A stretch of DNA of 64,000 nt from Ruoffia halotolerans (lineage in GTDB: Bacteria; Bacillota; Bacilli; Lactobacillales; Aerococcaceae): the NCBI RefSeq assembly GCF_014049385.1, contig NZ_JACAOA010000005.1, forward strand, positions 47,390 to 111,389, given 5' to 3'. The notes under the pieces were generated by a model. The model saw only the letters and a program-made list of their open reading frames with translations. It was not told where the DNA came from and ran no database searches. Position numbers and translations under genes: made by a program. How positions within the stretch are numbered: the first letter of the stretch is position 1; each line of letters starts with the position of its first letter. Shown here piece after piece: positions 49,231-60,241 of the stretch.

Positions 49231-50379
49231 TTACTTATCGAACATGTCGCGCATTTTGTCAAAAAATCCACCTTCATTATTCGCACGAACCGTTTGGCCA
49301 GATTCTTCAGCTAAACTTTGGAATAATTCGCGTTCTTTTTCTGACAATTTTGTAGGTGTTTTAACTGTCACTTTAACGTGTTGATCTCCCGTGAAGTTAC
49401 CTCTTAGACTAGGTGCACCCTTACCTTTAAGTCGGAAACTTGTACCTGTTTGTGTACCACCAGGTACTTTTAATTTCACTTTTCCGTGAACAGTCGGTAC
49501 AGTAATTTCATCACCTAAGGCAGCTTGAACGAATGAAATTGGTAATTCATAATAAATTTCAGTTCCGTCACGTTCATATTCCTCACTTGGCTGTACTCTA
49601 AAGACTACGTAAAGGTCTCCATAAGGTCCACCATTTTGACCAGCTTCTCCTTGTCCTGATAAACGAATTTGTTGGTCAGTTTCTACTCCGGCTGGAACAG
49701 TTACTTTAACTGAATGCTCTTTAGCTTCAATTCCTGCACCATGACACGTTTGACATTTCTCTTTAATTTCTTGTCCAGTTCCTGAACAAACATCACAAGT
49801 TCTTTGAGTCATAACACGACCAAATGGTGTGTTTTGTTCTACTTGAACAGCTCCAGATCCATGACATTTAGAACATGTTACTGGACTTGTTCCTGGTTTA
49901 GCACCTGAACCATGACACGTATGACATTCTTCATTACGGTTGTATTTAATTGTTGTTTCTTTTCCGAAGATTGCTTCTTCAAAAGTTAATGTCACACGGT
50001 ATTGTAAGTCACTTCCACGTGTTGGTGCGTTTGGACTTTGACGTGAAGCACCTGAGCCTCCGAAGAATTGTTCGAAGATATCTTCAAAGCCAAATCCTGC
50101 GCCACCATAACTTCCACCACCGAAGCCACCGCCAAATCCGCCACCAAAGTTCGGATCATTAGCCGCATGTCCATACTGATCATAAGCAGCACGTTTTTGC
50201 GAATCACTTAGTACTTCATATGCTTCAGAAACTTCTTTAAATTTAACTTCTGCGCCTTCATCTTTGTTAATGTCTGGGTGATATTTTTTTGATAATTTAC
50301 GATAGGCTTTCTTTATCTCTGCATCGGATGCATCTCGAGATACGCCAAGCACTTCATAATAATCACGCTTCTCTGCCAT
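49231..50379 (-). CDS. dnaJ: Chaperone DnaJ
   Basis: A 382-residue type I Hsp40. J-domain (1-70) with HPD in KKYHPDINK, a Gly/Phe-rich region (about 75-115), four CxxCxGxG zinc repeats ([32 protein letters not shown]) near 145-210, and the C-terminal substrate domain. It stimulates DnaK ATPase and delivers substrates. A hairpin lies between dnaK and dnaJ. Confidence 0.98.
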   Translation of the reverse strand: MAEKRDYYEVLGVSRDASDAEIKKAYRKLSKKYHPDINKDEGAEVKFKEVSEAYEVLSDSQKRAAYDQYGHAANDPNFGGGFGGGFGGGSYGGAGFGFEDIFEQFFGGSGASRQSPNAPTRGSDLQYRVTLTFEEAIFGKETTIKYNRNEECHTCHGSGAKPGTSPVTCSKCHGSGAVQVEQNTPFGRVMTQRTCDVCSGTGQEIKEKCQTCHGAGIEAKEHSVKVTVPAGVETDQQIRLSGQGEAGQNGGPYGDLYVVFRVQPSEEYERDGTEIYYELPISFVQAALGDEITVPTVHGKVKLKVPGGTQTGTSFRLKGKGAPSLRGNFTGDQHVKVTVKTPTKLSEKERELFQSLAEESGQTVRANNEGGFFDKMRDMFDK

Positions 50380-50419
50380 AATCTACCTCCTTCTTGAAAT
50401 AATCACAAGTCTATTTATA

Positions 50420-50450
50420 TAAAAAGCCAAGGGTATTGATGCCCTCGGCT
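50420..50450 (-). terminator. Hairpin between dnaK and dnaJ, possible partial terminator
   Basis: Stem AGCCGAGGG / CCCTTGGCT with a TTTTTATATAAA tail on the minus strand. It may reduce dnaJ expression relative to dnaK or mark a processing site. Confidence 0.7.
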
Positions 50451-50486
50451 AAAAATTAACGTCATAATGTAATCATTTTATAAAAA

Positions 50487-52328
<1,842 letters not shown>

Positions 52329-52334
52329 TTAATT

Positions 52335-52907
52335 TTATTCTGATACGATAACCATTGCCGGTCTAATGACACGATTATCAATTCGATATCCTTTTTGTAA
52401 CACTTGAATCACATGATTACTTTCTTGTCCTTCTCCCACAGGCATGACACTTACTGCTTGGTGGAAGTTTGGATCAAATTCTTCATTCAACGGATCAATT
52501 GTTTCAATCTTTTCTTTTTCAAAGGCATATTTGAATTGGTTATGAACCATTTCAACACCTTTTTTAAGTGCTTCGCCATCTTCCGATGTCGTTTCCGTTT
52601 GTAGAGCTCTTTCTAAGTTATCAATAACTTCTAAGAGTGATGACGCTAAGTTTTGCGATCTAAATTTTGCTGCTTCAGATCGTTCTCTTGAATTAATTCG
52701 ACGCATATTAGCTATCTCAGCTTGTAGGCGTAATATCTTGTCATCTAGTTCTTCGTTTTCTTGTTTTAATTTATCTAATTCTGATACCTCTTGAGTTTCT
52801 TCTTCAGAAACTTCGGGTGTATCAGACGTTGTCTCTTCTGATGTCTCTGGTTCGATAATTTCCACAGATTCATCAACAACATTGTTATTTTTTTCGTTAT
52901 CTGTCAA
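52335..52907 (-). CDS. grpE: Nucleotide exchange factor GrpE
   Basis: A 190-residue dimeric exchange factor for DnaK. An acidic disordered front (about 1-45), a long helix (about 45-105), and a C-terminal beta domain with FDPNFHQAV and VLQKGYRIDNRVIRPAMVIVSE. I start at the TTG at 52907 because AAGGAGG lies seven bases upstream; the upstream ATG at 52928 has no site and is 2 bases from the hrcA stop. Confidence 0.95.
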   Translation of the reverse strand: MTDNEKNNNVVDESVEIIEPETSEETTSDTPEVSEEETQEVSELDKLKQENEELDDKILRLQAEIANMRRINSRERSEAAKFRSQNLASSLLEVIDNLERALQTETTSEDGEALKKGVEMVHNQFKYAFEKEKIETIDPLNEEFDPNFHQAVSVMPVGEGQESNHVIQVLQKGYRIDNRVIRPAMVIVSE

Positions 52908-52929
52908 TTGACACCCTCCTTCATACATA

Positions 52930-53946
52930 TTATTGAATCGATAATTTGTTAATCATCACTTCTAATAACGCAATTACTTTTTCATAGGACATTGTTGTAG
53001 GTCCAAGTAATCCTAATATTATTTTTTGATTTTCATTGACAAACGATCCAGTAAGAAGATTAATATTCGCTAAGCTATCAGCTAAAAACTCATAACCAAA
53101 CAAAATATTAATACCTTCTTCTTGTTCCTCAAGTAAATGATGCATTTCCCTTGAACCATCAATGAGTTCAAAGAGATGTTTCAATGCTTCTCTACTTGTT
53201 TGGCCATCGATTAAATCAAAGAGATTACTTTTCCCACTAATGTAATAGCGGTGTCCTTTTATGTGGTGCATTGATTTTTCAATCAACGGAGAGAAATCTA
53301 ATTGATATCCTGTTAAACGTTGAGTTAATAAAGGTATTCCTAACTTCATTCTTTGATAGGCATCTTCAAGTACAACACCTTTGAGTTCATCATTTATCAT
53401 CTCAACTAACTTTGTAATATCATCTTTTGAAAGTGATACTTTTAATTCAATTTGCTCGCTTTCTATATTCCCCTTATCTGTCATAAGGATAGAAATATAA
53501 CGCGTCCGATCAATTGGTACTAATTTAAATTCTTCGAAATAATGCGATTCTTTATTTTGCCCTAGTACCACTGCTGTAAAACCAGTCAATGAAACTAATA
53601 TATCTGCACAAAGTTGCGTTAATTGTAAGGGACTATAATGTTTCGCTTGAGTCAACTCTTCAAAATTAGCGTCATCATCAAGAAATGGTAATTCTTTGTC
53701 CTCCTGATGAATAATCCCATCAATATAATAACGATAACCATCAATAGATGGTATACGGCCACTAGAAGTATGTGGCTTCATTAGTAAGCCTTGTTGTTCT
53801 AACACGACCATATCATTGCGTATTGTTGCAGGACTCACTTTTAAGTAACTCTCTCGAAGTAAAGTTTTTGAACCAATGGGTTCTTCAAATTGTCCATAAA
53901 GTTGTATGATTAAATTAAGAACTTCTTGTTGCCTTGGTGTCAACAT
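52930..53946 (-). CDS. hrcA: Heat-inducible repressor HrcA
   Basis: A 338-residue repressor of class I heat-shock genes. The N-terminal winged helix (LTPRQQEVLNLIIQLY, SPATIRNDMVVLEQQGL) binds CIRCE, and the rest is the GAF-like domain thought to need GroE for activity. It is the first gene of hrcA-grpE-dnaK-dnaJ and carries a CIRCE operator just upstream, so it represses itself. Confidence 0.97.
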   Translation of the reverse strand: MLTPRQQEVLNLIIQLYGQFEEPIGSKTLLRESYLKVSPATIRNDMVVLEQQGLLMKPHTSSGRIPSIDGYRYYIDGIIHQEDKELPFLDDDANFEELTQAKHYSPLQLTQLCADILVSLTGFTAVVLGQNKESHYFEEFKLVPIDRTRYISILMTDKGNIESEQIELKVSLSKDDITKLVEMINDELKGVVLEDAYQRMKLGIPLLTQRLTGYQLDFSPLIEKSMHHIKGHRYYISGKSNLFDLIDGQTSREALKHLFELIDGSREMHHLLEEQEEGINILFGYEFLADSLANINLLTGSFVNENQKIILGLLGPTTMSYEKVIALLEVMINKLSIQ

Positions 53947-53962
53947 TTTCTCACCCCACTTA

Positions 53963-53989
53963 TTAGCACTTAAGTTATCTGAGTGCTAA
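53963..53989 (-). promoter_or_regulatory. CIRCE operator of hrcA
   Basis: TTAGCACTT-N9-GAGTGCTAA on the plus strand: one mismatch from the consensus TTAGCACTC-N9-GAGTGCTAA. It overlaps the predicted RNA start. Confidence 0.92.
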
Positions 53990-53997
53990 CTGTTATT

Positions 53998-54026
53998 ATA
54001 ATACATCCTCCCGGGACAATTGTCAA
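53998..54026 (-). promoter_or_regulatory. Promoter of the hrcA-grpE-dnaK-dnaJ operon
   Basis: TTGACA at 54021-54026, 17-base spacer, TATTAT at 53998-54003 on the minus strand. Confidence 0.88.
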
Positions 54027-54045
54027 GGGTTTTACAGAAATAAAT

Positions 54046-54078
54046 AAAAAAAATAGCACTCTTTTATTAAGAGTGCTA
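54046..54078 (-). terminator. yitT terminator whose stem is a CIRCE-like repeat
   Basis: TAGCACTC-N9-GAGTGCTA at 54054-54078 forms a terminator stem followed by eight T on the minus strand, and its first bases include the yitT stop codon. The same sequence has perfect 8-base CIRCE arms with the correct 9-base spacing; only the outermost pair differs from consensus. Confidence 0.85.
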
Positions 54079-54948
54079 GATCACTTCATTTTCCTCTATA
54101 TTATGTGACTGGTCAAGGTTAAACGTGAAGCCTTCACCTAGAACTTGCTGAATTCCCGTCACTGTTACAAAGGCATTTGAATCAATTTCATTTATGATTC
54201 TTTGTACTTTAATTAACTGAATTCGATTAATAACGACATATAGTACTTCTTTTTCAGCTTTAGAATAATATCCGTAACCTTTTAGTACTGTAATCCCACG
54301 GTCAACTCGCTTCATAATTTCTTCAGCAATTTCATCATGTTTATTTGATACAACCATGATCGCTTTTTTAGGATTATACCCTTCCATGACAAAGTTTAAA
54401 ATCTTACTTGTAATATATAACGAGATTAAAGTCAGTAAGCCTTTTTCTAAACCGATGACAATTGTTAGTGGAATGACAATCAAAACGTCAAGAATCAACA
54501 AAGCAATAGAAACTTGCAAGCCCAAATATTTATTAATAATTAAGGCAATAATATCAACGCCTGCTGTCGTCCCGTGTCCTAAAATAACAATTCCGATTCC
54601 CAATCCAATTAAAAATCCACTGGCTAATGGTCCTAATAATGAATTCGTTGGAATAAAACTAGGTAGGAATATGAATTCTAAGAATAATGACATGGATATA
54701 ATTGCGACAATCGTATAAAAGATTGTCTCCTTTTCGAGAAACCTCCAACCGACCAACATAATAATCGCATTGATTATAAAGTTACTCAATGCAGGACTAA
54801 TGTCAAATATATAGAACAATAAGAGTGTGATACCTGTTACGCCACCTTCACCAAGTTGGTTTGGAATGACTATTGAATTAACAGCGATTGAAAAGATATA
54901 TGTCCCGATTAACACAAGTGCTAGGTTTTTAATCACTGATTTATACAT
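54076..54948 (-). CDS. YitT-family membrane protein (DUF161/DUF2179)
   Basis: About 290 residues: five to six hydrophobic spans in residues 1-200 (DUF161/YitT_membrane, with NQLGEGGVTGITLLLFY) and a C-terminal soluble DUF2179 domain (VVSNKHDEIAEEIMKRVDRGITVLKGYGYYS, about 200-280). The function is unknown; a transport role is assumed by many annotations. The ATG at 54948 overlaps the ribF stop by 8 bases, so the two are probably co-transcribed. Confidence 0.88.
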   Translation of the reverse strand: MYKSVIKNLALVLIGTYIFSIAVNSIVIPNQLGEGGVTGITLLLFYIFDISPALSNFIINAIIMLVGWRFLEKETIFYTIVAIISMSLFLEFIFLPSFIPTNSLLGPLASGFLIGLGIGIVILGHGTTAGVDIIALIINKYLGLQVSIALLILDVLIVIPLTIVIGLEKGLLTLISLYITSKILNFVMEGYNPKKAIMVVSNKHDEIAEEIMKRVDRGITVLKGYGYYSKAEKEVLYVVINRIQLIKVQRIINEIDSNAFVTVTGIQQVLGEGFTFNLDQSHNIEENEVI

Positions 54949-55900
54949 CTCGACCACCACCTAGATTTTTGAAATACAGACGGGTGTTATCTTCATCAAT
55001 TTTCAATTGGTCGATCAATTCATCGACACTATTAAATTTATATTCTCCACGTAAATAATGATGCCATCTTACTCTGACTTTTTCACCATAAATCATTTGA
55101 TCAAAATCTAAAATGTAAACTTCGCACGTTAAATCATGATTATCGTAGAACGTAATATTATGACCAATAGATGCGCTACCTAGATGCCAAGTATCGCCTA
55201 TCTTAATTTCAACGGCATAAACGCCTATTCCAGGTAGCAGTTGCGGATGTGGGACTTGGATATTAGCTGTTGGATATCCTAATGTACGTCCTACTTTTTC
55301 ACCATGAATAACTGTACCGTATATTTCATAAATATAGCCCAAATCCTGGTTGGCTTGCTCCATATCGCCTTGGTAAACGAGTTCTTTAATTCGAGTCGTT
55401 GCTACTTTGGAAAAATGTGATGCTAATTCCTCGACTTCAATGACATCAAAGCGCTCAGCAGCATGAATGGGTAAAGTTTGCATATTCGCGATGTCTTTTT
55501 TTCCATAAGTATAATCAAAACCTGCCACCGCAACTTCGGTATGCAAATCGACTAAGTACTTTTCAACGAATTCTTGCGGCGTTTGAGTACCAAAAGCAAA
55601 TGTATATTCAACAATGTATAAAATATCCACTTCAAATTCTTCCATTAGTTCCGCTTTTCGCTTATTCGTTGTTAAGTAATGAAATGAATCTAAATTAAGA
55701 TCTTCATAAACTATTCTAGGATGTTGATTAAACGTCATTAGAGCTAGTTTAATTCCTCTTTTATCTGCTTCTTCTCTTGCTCTTTTAATTACTTTTTGAT
55801 GACCTAAATGAACGCCATCAAAAAAACCTAAAGTCATGACTACAGGTTCGTCTGATATTTCTTTTGAATCGTAAGGATGACTTAAGTGTACTATCTTCAT
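54941..55900 (-). CDS. ribF: Bifunctional riboflavin kinase / FMN adenylyltransferase
   Basis: A 319-residue FAD synthetase. The N-terminal nucleotidyltransferase domain has LGFFDGVHLGHQKVI and GFDYTYGK; the C-terminal riboflavin kinase has GRTLGYPTANI and the ATP-site region near 215-290. It makes FMN and FAD from riboflavin. It lies 17 bases after truB, the common Firmicutes order. Confidence 0.97.
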   Translation of the reverse strand: MKIVHLSHPYDSKEISDEPVVMTLGFFDGVHLGHQKVIKRAREEADKRGIKLALMTFNQHPRIVYEDLNLDSFHYLTTNKRKAELMEEFEVDILYIVEYTFAFGTQTPQEFVEKYLVDLHTEVAVAGFDYTYGKKDIANMQTLPIHAAERFDVIEVEELASHFSKVATTRIKELVYQGDMEQANQDLGYIYEIYGTVIHGEKVGRTLGYPTANIQVPHPQLLPGIGVYAVEIKIGDTWHLGSASIGHNITFYDNHDLTCEVYILDFDQMIYGEKVRVRWHHYLRGEYKFNSVDELIDQLKIDEDNTRLYFKNLGGGRDV

Positions 55901-55917
55901 TTAGAATCTCCTTTCAT

Positions 55918-56829
55918 TTAAACAAACATTTTGTATGGTTTTATATATAGTTCTTTTTCTGGATGCTGACGATAAAGCGCGATAATTTTATCATTATAAT
56001 AGAAAGCGATTGGATCTTGAAAATCCTGCTCAAAATCGCTTTTCAAGAGTACTTGTCCATTTTTTACCTTATCATATAATTCATCGTCTAAATCAGTTTT
56101 GGGAATATGCTTCAATGCTGTCTCAATTGTAGCCACTTTATCTTTGATTTCTTCATTATCTATTAACGTTTGTATTTCTTCAAGTGTATAGCTCTCAGAA
56201 TCTGAAAATCCACTTGTTTCTAATCTTGTTAATTTCGACATATGTGCAGGATATCCCAACTTCTTCCCTAAATCGACAGCTAAAGTTCTAACGTAAGTTC
56301 CTTTACCGCAATCTACTTTGAATTTCCATGATTGAGTACCAATTTCTTGATTATACACGGGCTCGCCGTCGCGTTCTAACGAATGGATGACCGTATTTCG
56401 AATTGGGCGTTCTACCTCTAAACCTTCTCGAGCATACTCATATAATCTTCGACCATTCACTTTCACTGCTGAATACATCGGTGGTATTTGTTCAATGACA
56501 CCTTCAAAAGTTGACATTGCTTTATCGATTTTTTCAATTGAAACAGGCTGTTCAACTGCTTTATGGTCAACAACTTCACCGTGGGCATCTTCAGTTTCTG
56601 TTGACATACCAAGGGTAATCTCTCCGTAATATACTTTAGGTGAGTCCATCAGCAATTCAACTAAGCGAGTTCCTTTTCCTAAACACACTACTAGAACGCC
56701 ATCTACTTCTGGATCGAGCGTTCCAGTATGTCCGATTTTTTTCATTTTTAACATTTTTCGCAATTTAAATACCACATCATGACTTGTCATGCCTCTAGGT
56801 TTCCAAACCGCTAAAATCCCATTTATCAT
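55918..56829 (-). CDS. truB: tRNA pseudouridine(55) synthase
   Basis: A 303-residue enzyme modifying U55 of tRNA. The catalytic Asp lies in IGHTGTLDPEVDGVLVV; GILAVWKPRGMTSHDVV and KVYYGEI are conserved. A C-terminal PUA-like tail follows from about residue 240. It starts a truB-ribF-yitT run, separated from rbfA by a terminator. Confidence 0.97.
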   Translation of the reverse strand: MINGILAVWKPRGMTSHDVVFKLRKMLKMKKIGHTGTLDPEVDGVLVVCLGKGTRLVELLMDSPKVYYGEITLGMSTETEDAHGEVVDHKAVEQPVSIEKIDKAMSTFEGVIEQIPPMYSAVKVNGRRLYEYAREGLEVERPIRNTVIHSLERDGEPVYNQEIGTQSWKFKVDCGKGTYVRTLAVDLGKKLGYPAHMSKLTRLETSGFSDSESYTLEEIQTLIDNEEIKDKVATIETALKHIPKTDLDDELYDKVKNGQVLLKSDFEQDFQDPIAFYYNDKIIALYRQHPEKELYIKPYKMFV

Positions 56830-56863
56830 AATTAACTCCTTAATATAAACTTTTCGACACTTG

Positions 56864-56872
56864 ATTATATCA
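56864..56872 (-). promoter_or_regulatory. Extended -10 promoter of truB-ribF-yitT
   Basis: TGATATAAT on the minus strand (TATAAT 56864-56869), about 30 bases before the truB ATG; -35 weak. Confidence 0.55.
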
Positions 56873-56914
56873 AACTTCCACCATAACCGCTATTCTATAT
56901 TAACTGATTGGAAA

Positions 56915-56955
56915 TGCAAAAAACCATTCAAATCACAAATGTGACTTGAATGGTT
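56915..56955 (-). terminator. Terminator after rbfA
   Basis: Stem AACCATTCAA.TCACA / TGTGA.TTGAATGGTT with six T on the minus strand, closing the rimP-rbfA operon. Confidence 0.9.
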
Positions 56956-56962
56956 TAAATCT

Positions 56963-57337
56963 TTAAGCTTCATTGTCACTTTCTTCATTATAGTCACCTT
57001 TAATTTGGTTTAATAACGAATCAATATGACTACCGTAATCAATTGAACGATCACGTTCAAATTTAATTTCCGGTGTTTTATATAAAGTTAATTTTTTACC
57101 TAAATCTCTACGAACTTTACCTGTAATAGCATCAAGACCTCTTTGAGTCTTTTGTCTCTCACCAGCTTTATCCGATAAAGTACTATAGTAAATTGTCGCT
57201 TGTTGTAAATCTCCAGTAACATTTACATCGGTAATTGTTACCCCTTCAACACGCGGATCTTTGATTTCTAATAATAAGATATTGTTAACTTCACGTAATA
57301 TTTCTTGTCTAACTCTACCTGCACGGTATTTTGCCAT
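56963..57337 (-). CDS. rbfA: Ribosome-binding factor A
   Basis: A 124-residue KH-type protein for 30S maturation and cold adaptation. RVRQEILREVNNILLLEIKDPRV and the RRDLGKKLTLYKTPEIKFERDRS block with the final DSIDYG-like SIDYGSHID are typical. It follows infB by 21 bases and is last in the operon. Confidence 0.97.
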   Translation of the reverse strand: MAKYRAGRVRQEILREVNNILLLEIKDPRVEGVTITDVNVTGDLQQATIYYSTLSDKAGERQKTQRGLDAITGKVRRDLGKKLTLYKTPEIKFERDRSIDYGSHIDSLLNQIKGDYNEESDNEA

Positions 57338-57358
57338 AGTATCGTCCTCCTTAAAAGG

Positions 57359-59575
57359 TTATCTTTCTATTTCAACCATATGGAATGCTTCGATAACGTC
57401 ATCCATTTTAACATCGTTATAGTTTTCAATCATGATACCACATTCATAGCCTTTAGCTACTTGTTTTGCATCATCTTGGAATCGTTTCAAACTTGCGATT
57501 TCACCTTCAAAGATTACAATGTTATCACGAATTAAACGAACTTGACTATCACGAGCAATGTAGCCATCAGTAACGAATGAACCAGCAATCGTACCTAATT
57601 TAGACACTGTAAATGTCTCACGTACAAGCGCTTGACCTTGAACTTCTTCTTCATATTCTGGGTCTAGCATACCTTTCATGGCTGTTTCTATTTCTTCAAT
57701 AGCGTCATAAATTACACGATATTGTCTAATGTCGACAACTTCAGAATCTGCTTGTAGACGCGCTTGTGGTGTTGGGCGAACGTTAAATCCAATCACAATC
57801 GCACCTGAAGCAGTGGCTAATGAAATGTCACTTTCATTAATTGCTCCAACGGCTTGGTGAACTACATTTACACGCACACCTTCAACTTCAATTTTTTGTA
57901 AACTTGCAGATAATGCTTCAGCTGAACCTTGCACATCGGCTTTAATAATCACGTTAACTGATTTTAATTCGCCTTCTTGTAATGATTCAAATAAGTTATC
58001 TAAAGTTACTTTCTTTGTTAAACTACGTTGAGCTTCTTGAGCTTCTTGTGCACGTTGTTCACCGGCTTGACGTGCAGTTTTCTCATCTTCGAATACTACG
58101 AATAAGTCACCCGCTTGTGGTGCTGTTTGTAAACCAGTAATCTCAACAGGAGTGGCAGGTCCAGCTGTACGGATACGTCGTCCGATATCGTTAACCATTG
58201 TTCTAACACGGCCATACGTATTACCAACAACGATCGGATCTCCAACATTTAAAGTACCATCTTGTACTAATAATGTAGCTGTTGCACCTTGGTTTTTATC
58301 AAGACGTGCTTCGATAACTGACCCTATTGCTAAACGATCTGGGTTAGCTTTCAGTTCTTGAACTTCTGCTACTAGTACAATCATTTCTAATAATTCTTCA
58401 ATATTTTGATTGAATTTCGCTGAGATTTCGACAAAGATGTTGTCTCCACCCCAATCCTCAGAAATAATTCCGTGTTCAGATAACTCTTGTTTTACACGGT
58501 CTGGATTTGCTGTTGGTTTATCAATTTTGTTCACAGCGATAATTATTGGTACATCAGCAGCTTTCGCATGGTTAATCGCCTCCACTGTCTGTGGCATTAC
58601 ACCGTCATCGGCAGCTACAACAATAATTGCAATATCCGTTACATCCGCTCCACGAGCACGCATAGTTGTGAAAGCCTCATGCCCAGGTGTATCTAAGAAT
58701 GTAATAATATTGTCGTCTTCAGTTTCAACTTGGTAAGCACCAATATGTTGAGTAATCCCACCAGCTTCACCTTCTGTAACCCGTGAATGACGTAATTGGT
58801 CAAGTAATGTTGTTTTACCGTGGTCAACGTGACCCATAATTGTAACAACAGCTGGACGAATTGTTAATTTAGCTTCATCTTGTTCTTCTTCGAAGTACAC
58901 ATCTAAATCAGATACATCAACAACAACTTTTTCTTCTGGTTCTACACCATACTCAAGCGCGATTAATTCGATCACATCTTTTGAAAGTGCTTGGTTTTGG
59001 TTAGCCATAACACCGTTCATCATTAATTTCTTAATGATTTCAGATGCATCCCGGTGCAACATTTTAGCAATTTCTTGAATATTTGTTCCTTCGGAATACA
59101 CTAATTTTTCTGGTAAATCTTTATGTTTACGTTGTGTAATCCCTTTAGACTCAGTGTTTTTGAAATTCTTGTTTCCTTTACCGCGACGGTTGCGTCGATT
59201 ACGGCGTCCAGCTTGATTAGATGATTTATTGTTATTAGAAGCGTTCTTATTTGAGTTGTTATTCTGCTTAGTATTCGTTTTAGATTCCTCTTTTTTATGT
59301 TGATTTTGTTTTGCTTGGTTTTTATCCGATGCTTTTTTATTCGTATTTTGAGAAGTGTTTGAACCTTCTTTATTTGCTTCTTTCGAGTTTGTTTCTGGTT
59401 TTTCGGATTTCTTATTGTTTTTATTACTAATAATATTATTCAGTTGCTTTTCTTGCTCTTCAGAAATTGAAGACATATGGCTACCGAATTCCATGCCTTT
59501 TGACTTAGCCATAGTTAGTAGTTCTTTACTTGTCAGATTATGTTCTTTTGCATATTCATATACGCGTTTAGTCAT
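57359..59575 (-). CDS. infB: Translation initiation factor IF-2
   Basis: A 738-residue GTPase placing fMet-tRNA on the ribosome. An N-terminal IF2N module, a Lys/Asn/Ser-rich low-complexity linker (about 50-140) with [14 protein letters not shown], a second IF2N, then the GTPase (G1 [13 protein letters not shown]3 DTPGHEAF, G4 NKIDK) and the C-terminal fMet-tRNA domain. It has AAGGTG before its ATG. Confidence 0.98.
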   Translation of the reverse strand: MTKRVYEYAKEHNLTSKELLTMAKSKGMEFGSHMSSISEEQEKQLNNIISNKNNKKSEKPETNSKEANKEGSNTSQNTNKKASDKNQAKQNQHKKEESKTNTKQNNNSNKNASNNNKSSNQAGRRNRRNRRGKGNKNFKNTESKGITQRKHKDLPEKLVYSEGTNIQEIAKMLHRDASEIIKKLMMNGVMANQNQALSKDVIELIALEYGVEPEEKVVVDVSDLDVYFEEEQDEAKLTIRPAVVTIMGHVDHGKTTLLDQLRHSRVTEGEAGGITQHIGAYQVETEDDNIITFLDTPGHEAFTTMRARGADVTDIAIIVVAADDGVMPQTVEAINHAKAADVPIIIAVNKIDKPTANPDRVKQELSEHGIISEDWGGDNIFVEISAKFNQNIEELLEMIVLVAEVQELKANPDRLAIGSVIEARLDKNQGATATLLVQDGTLNVGDPIVVGNTYGRVRTMVNDIGRRIRTAGPATPVEITGLQTAPQAGDLFVVFEDEKTARQAGEQRAQEAQEAQRSLTKKVTLDNLFESLQEGELKSVNVIIKADVQGSAEALSASLQKIEVEGVRVNVVHQAVGAINESDISLATASGAIVIGFNVRPTPQARLQADSEVVDIRQYRVIYDAIEEIETAMKGMLDPEYEEEVQGQALVRETFTVSKLGTIAGSFVTDGYIARDSQVRLIRDNIVIFEGEIASLKRFQDDAKQVAKGYECGIMIENYNDVKMDDVIEAFHMVEIER

Positions 59576-59595
59576 ATAATCACCTTCCTAATTAA

Positions 59596-59919
59596 TTAGT
59601 CATATGATTCCTCACTCTCCACATCGTAAGATAAAAATTTCTTTGTCATGCCTTGATTTGTCAAACCGATAATTGAACGGTTTTTACCAATAGCTTGACT
59701 TAATTCATACTTAGTAAATTCTGTGTTAAGGGGAATATCTTTTCGTTCACTTAAAGAACGGTATCTCTCTAATGTTTTCTCACTGGCATCGCTCGCGCAT
59801 AATACTAAGCGAACGCGGTTATTTTTTACCGCTTTTTCGACCAATTCATCTCCCGAAATAATCTCTCTGGCGCGCATAGCTAAACCTAACATATTTAATT
59901 TTTTTAAATCATTTTTCAT
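59596..59919 (-). CDS. ylxQ: YlxQ, L7Ae-family RNA-binding protein
   Basis: A 107-residue protein of the L7Ae/L30e/Gadd45 fold (LNMLGLAMRAREIISGDELVEKAV, CASDASEKTLERY). Such proteins bind kink-turn RNA. Its stop is 20 bases before infB and it overlaps ylxR by 4 bases (ATGA). The conserved position in nusA-infB operons is its best functional clue. Confidence 0.93.
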   Translation of the reverse strand: MKNDLKKLNMLGLAMRAREIISGDELVEKAVKNNRVRLVLCASDASEKTLERYRSLSERKDIPLNTEFTKYELSQAIGKNRSIIGLTNQGMTKKFLSYDVESEESYD

Positions 59920-60209
59920 AGTAGTTCTTTGCGAGCTTTCTGATGATCAATATAATTGTATAACTCATCATAGAATTCATCATTAATCTTCACACCAAAT
60001 GCACGATCAAATGTTTTTTCTTTTTTTGCTTTTAATGCCAACTCAGGTTCAAGTGCTATATAAGCGCCTCGTCCATTTTGTCGTCCTGTTGGATCAAGAA
60101 AAACTTCGTTTTCTTTGGATTTAACAACACGCACTAATTCTTTTTTTGGATACATTTCCTGAGATACAATGCATTTTCTCATTGGTTGTTTGCGTTGTTT
60201 AGCAGCCAT
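59916..60209 (-). CDS. ylxR: YlxR (DUF448), RNase P modulator RnpM family
   Basis: A 97-residue basic protein with PMRKCIVSQEMYPKKELVRVV and the signature GRQNGRGAYI. In B. subtilis YlxR was reported to bind RNase P RNA (RnpM). Sits between nusA and ylxQ with a 4-base overlap to the latter. Confidence 0.94.
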   Translation of the reverse strand: MAAKQRKQPMRKCIVSQEMYPKKELVRVVKSKENEVFLDPTGRQNGRGAYIALEPELALKAKKEKTFDRAFGVKINDEFYDELYNYIDHQKARKELL

Positions 60210-60241
60210 TAGTTCGCTCCTTTAATGAAAATTATTATTTA

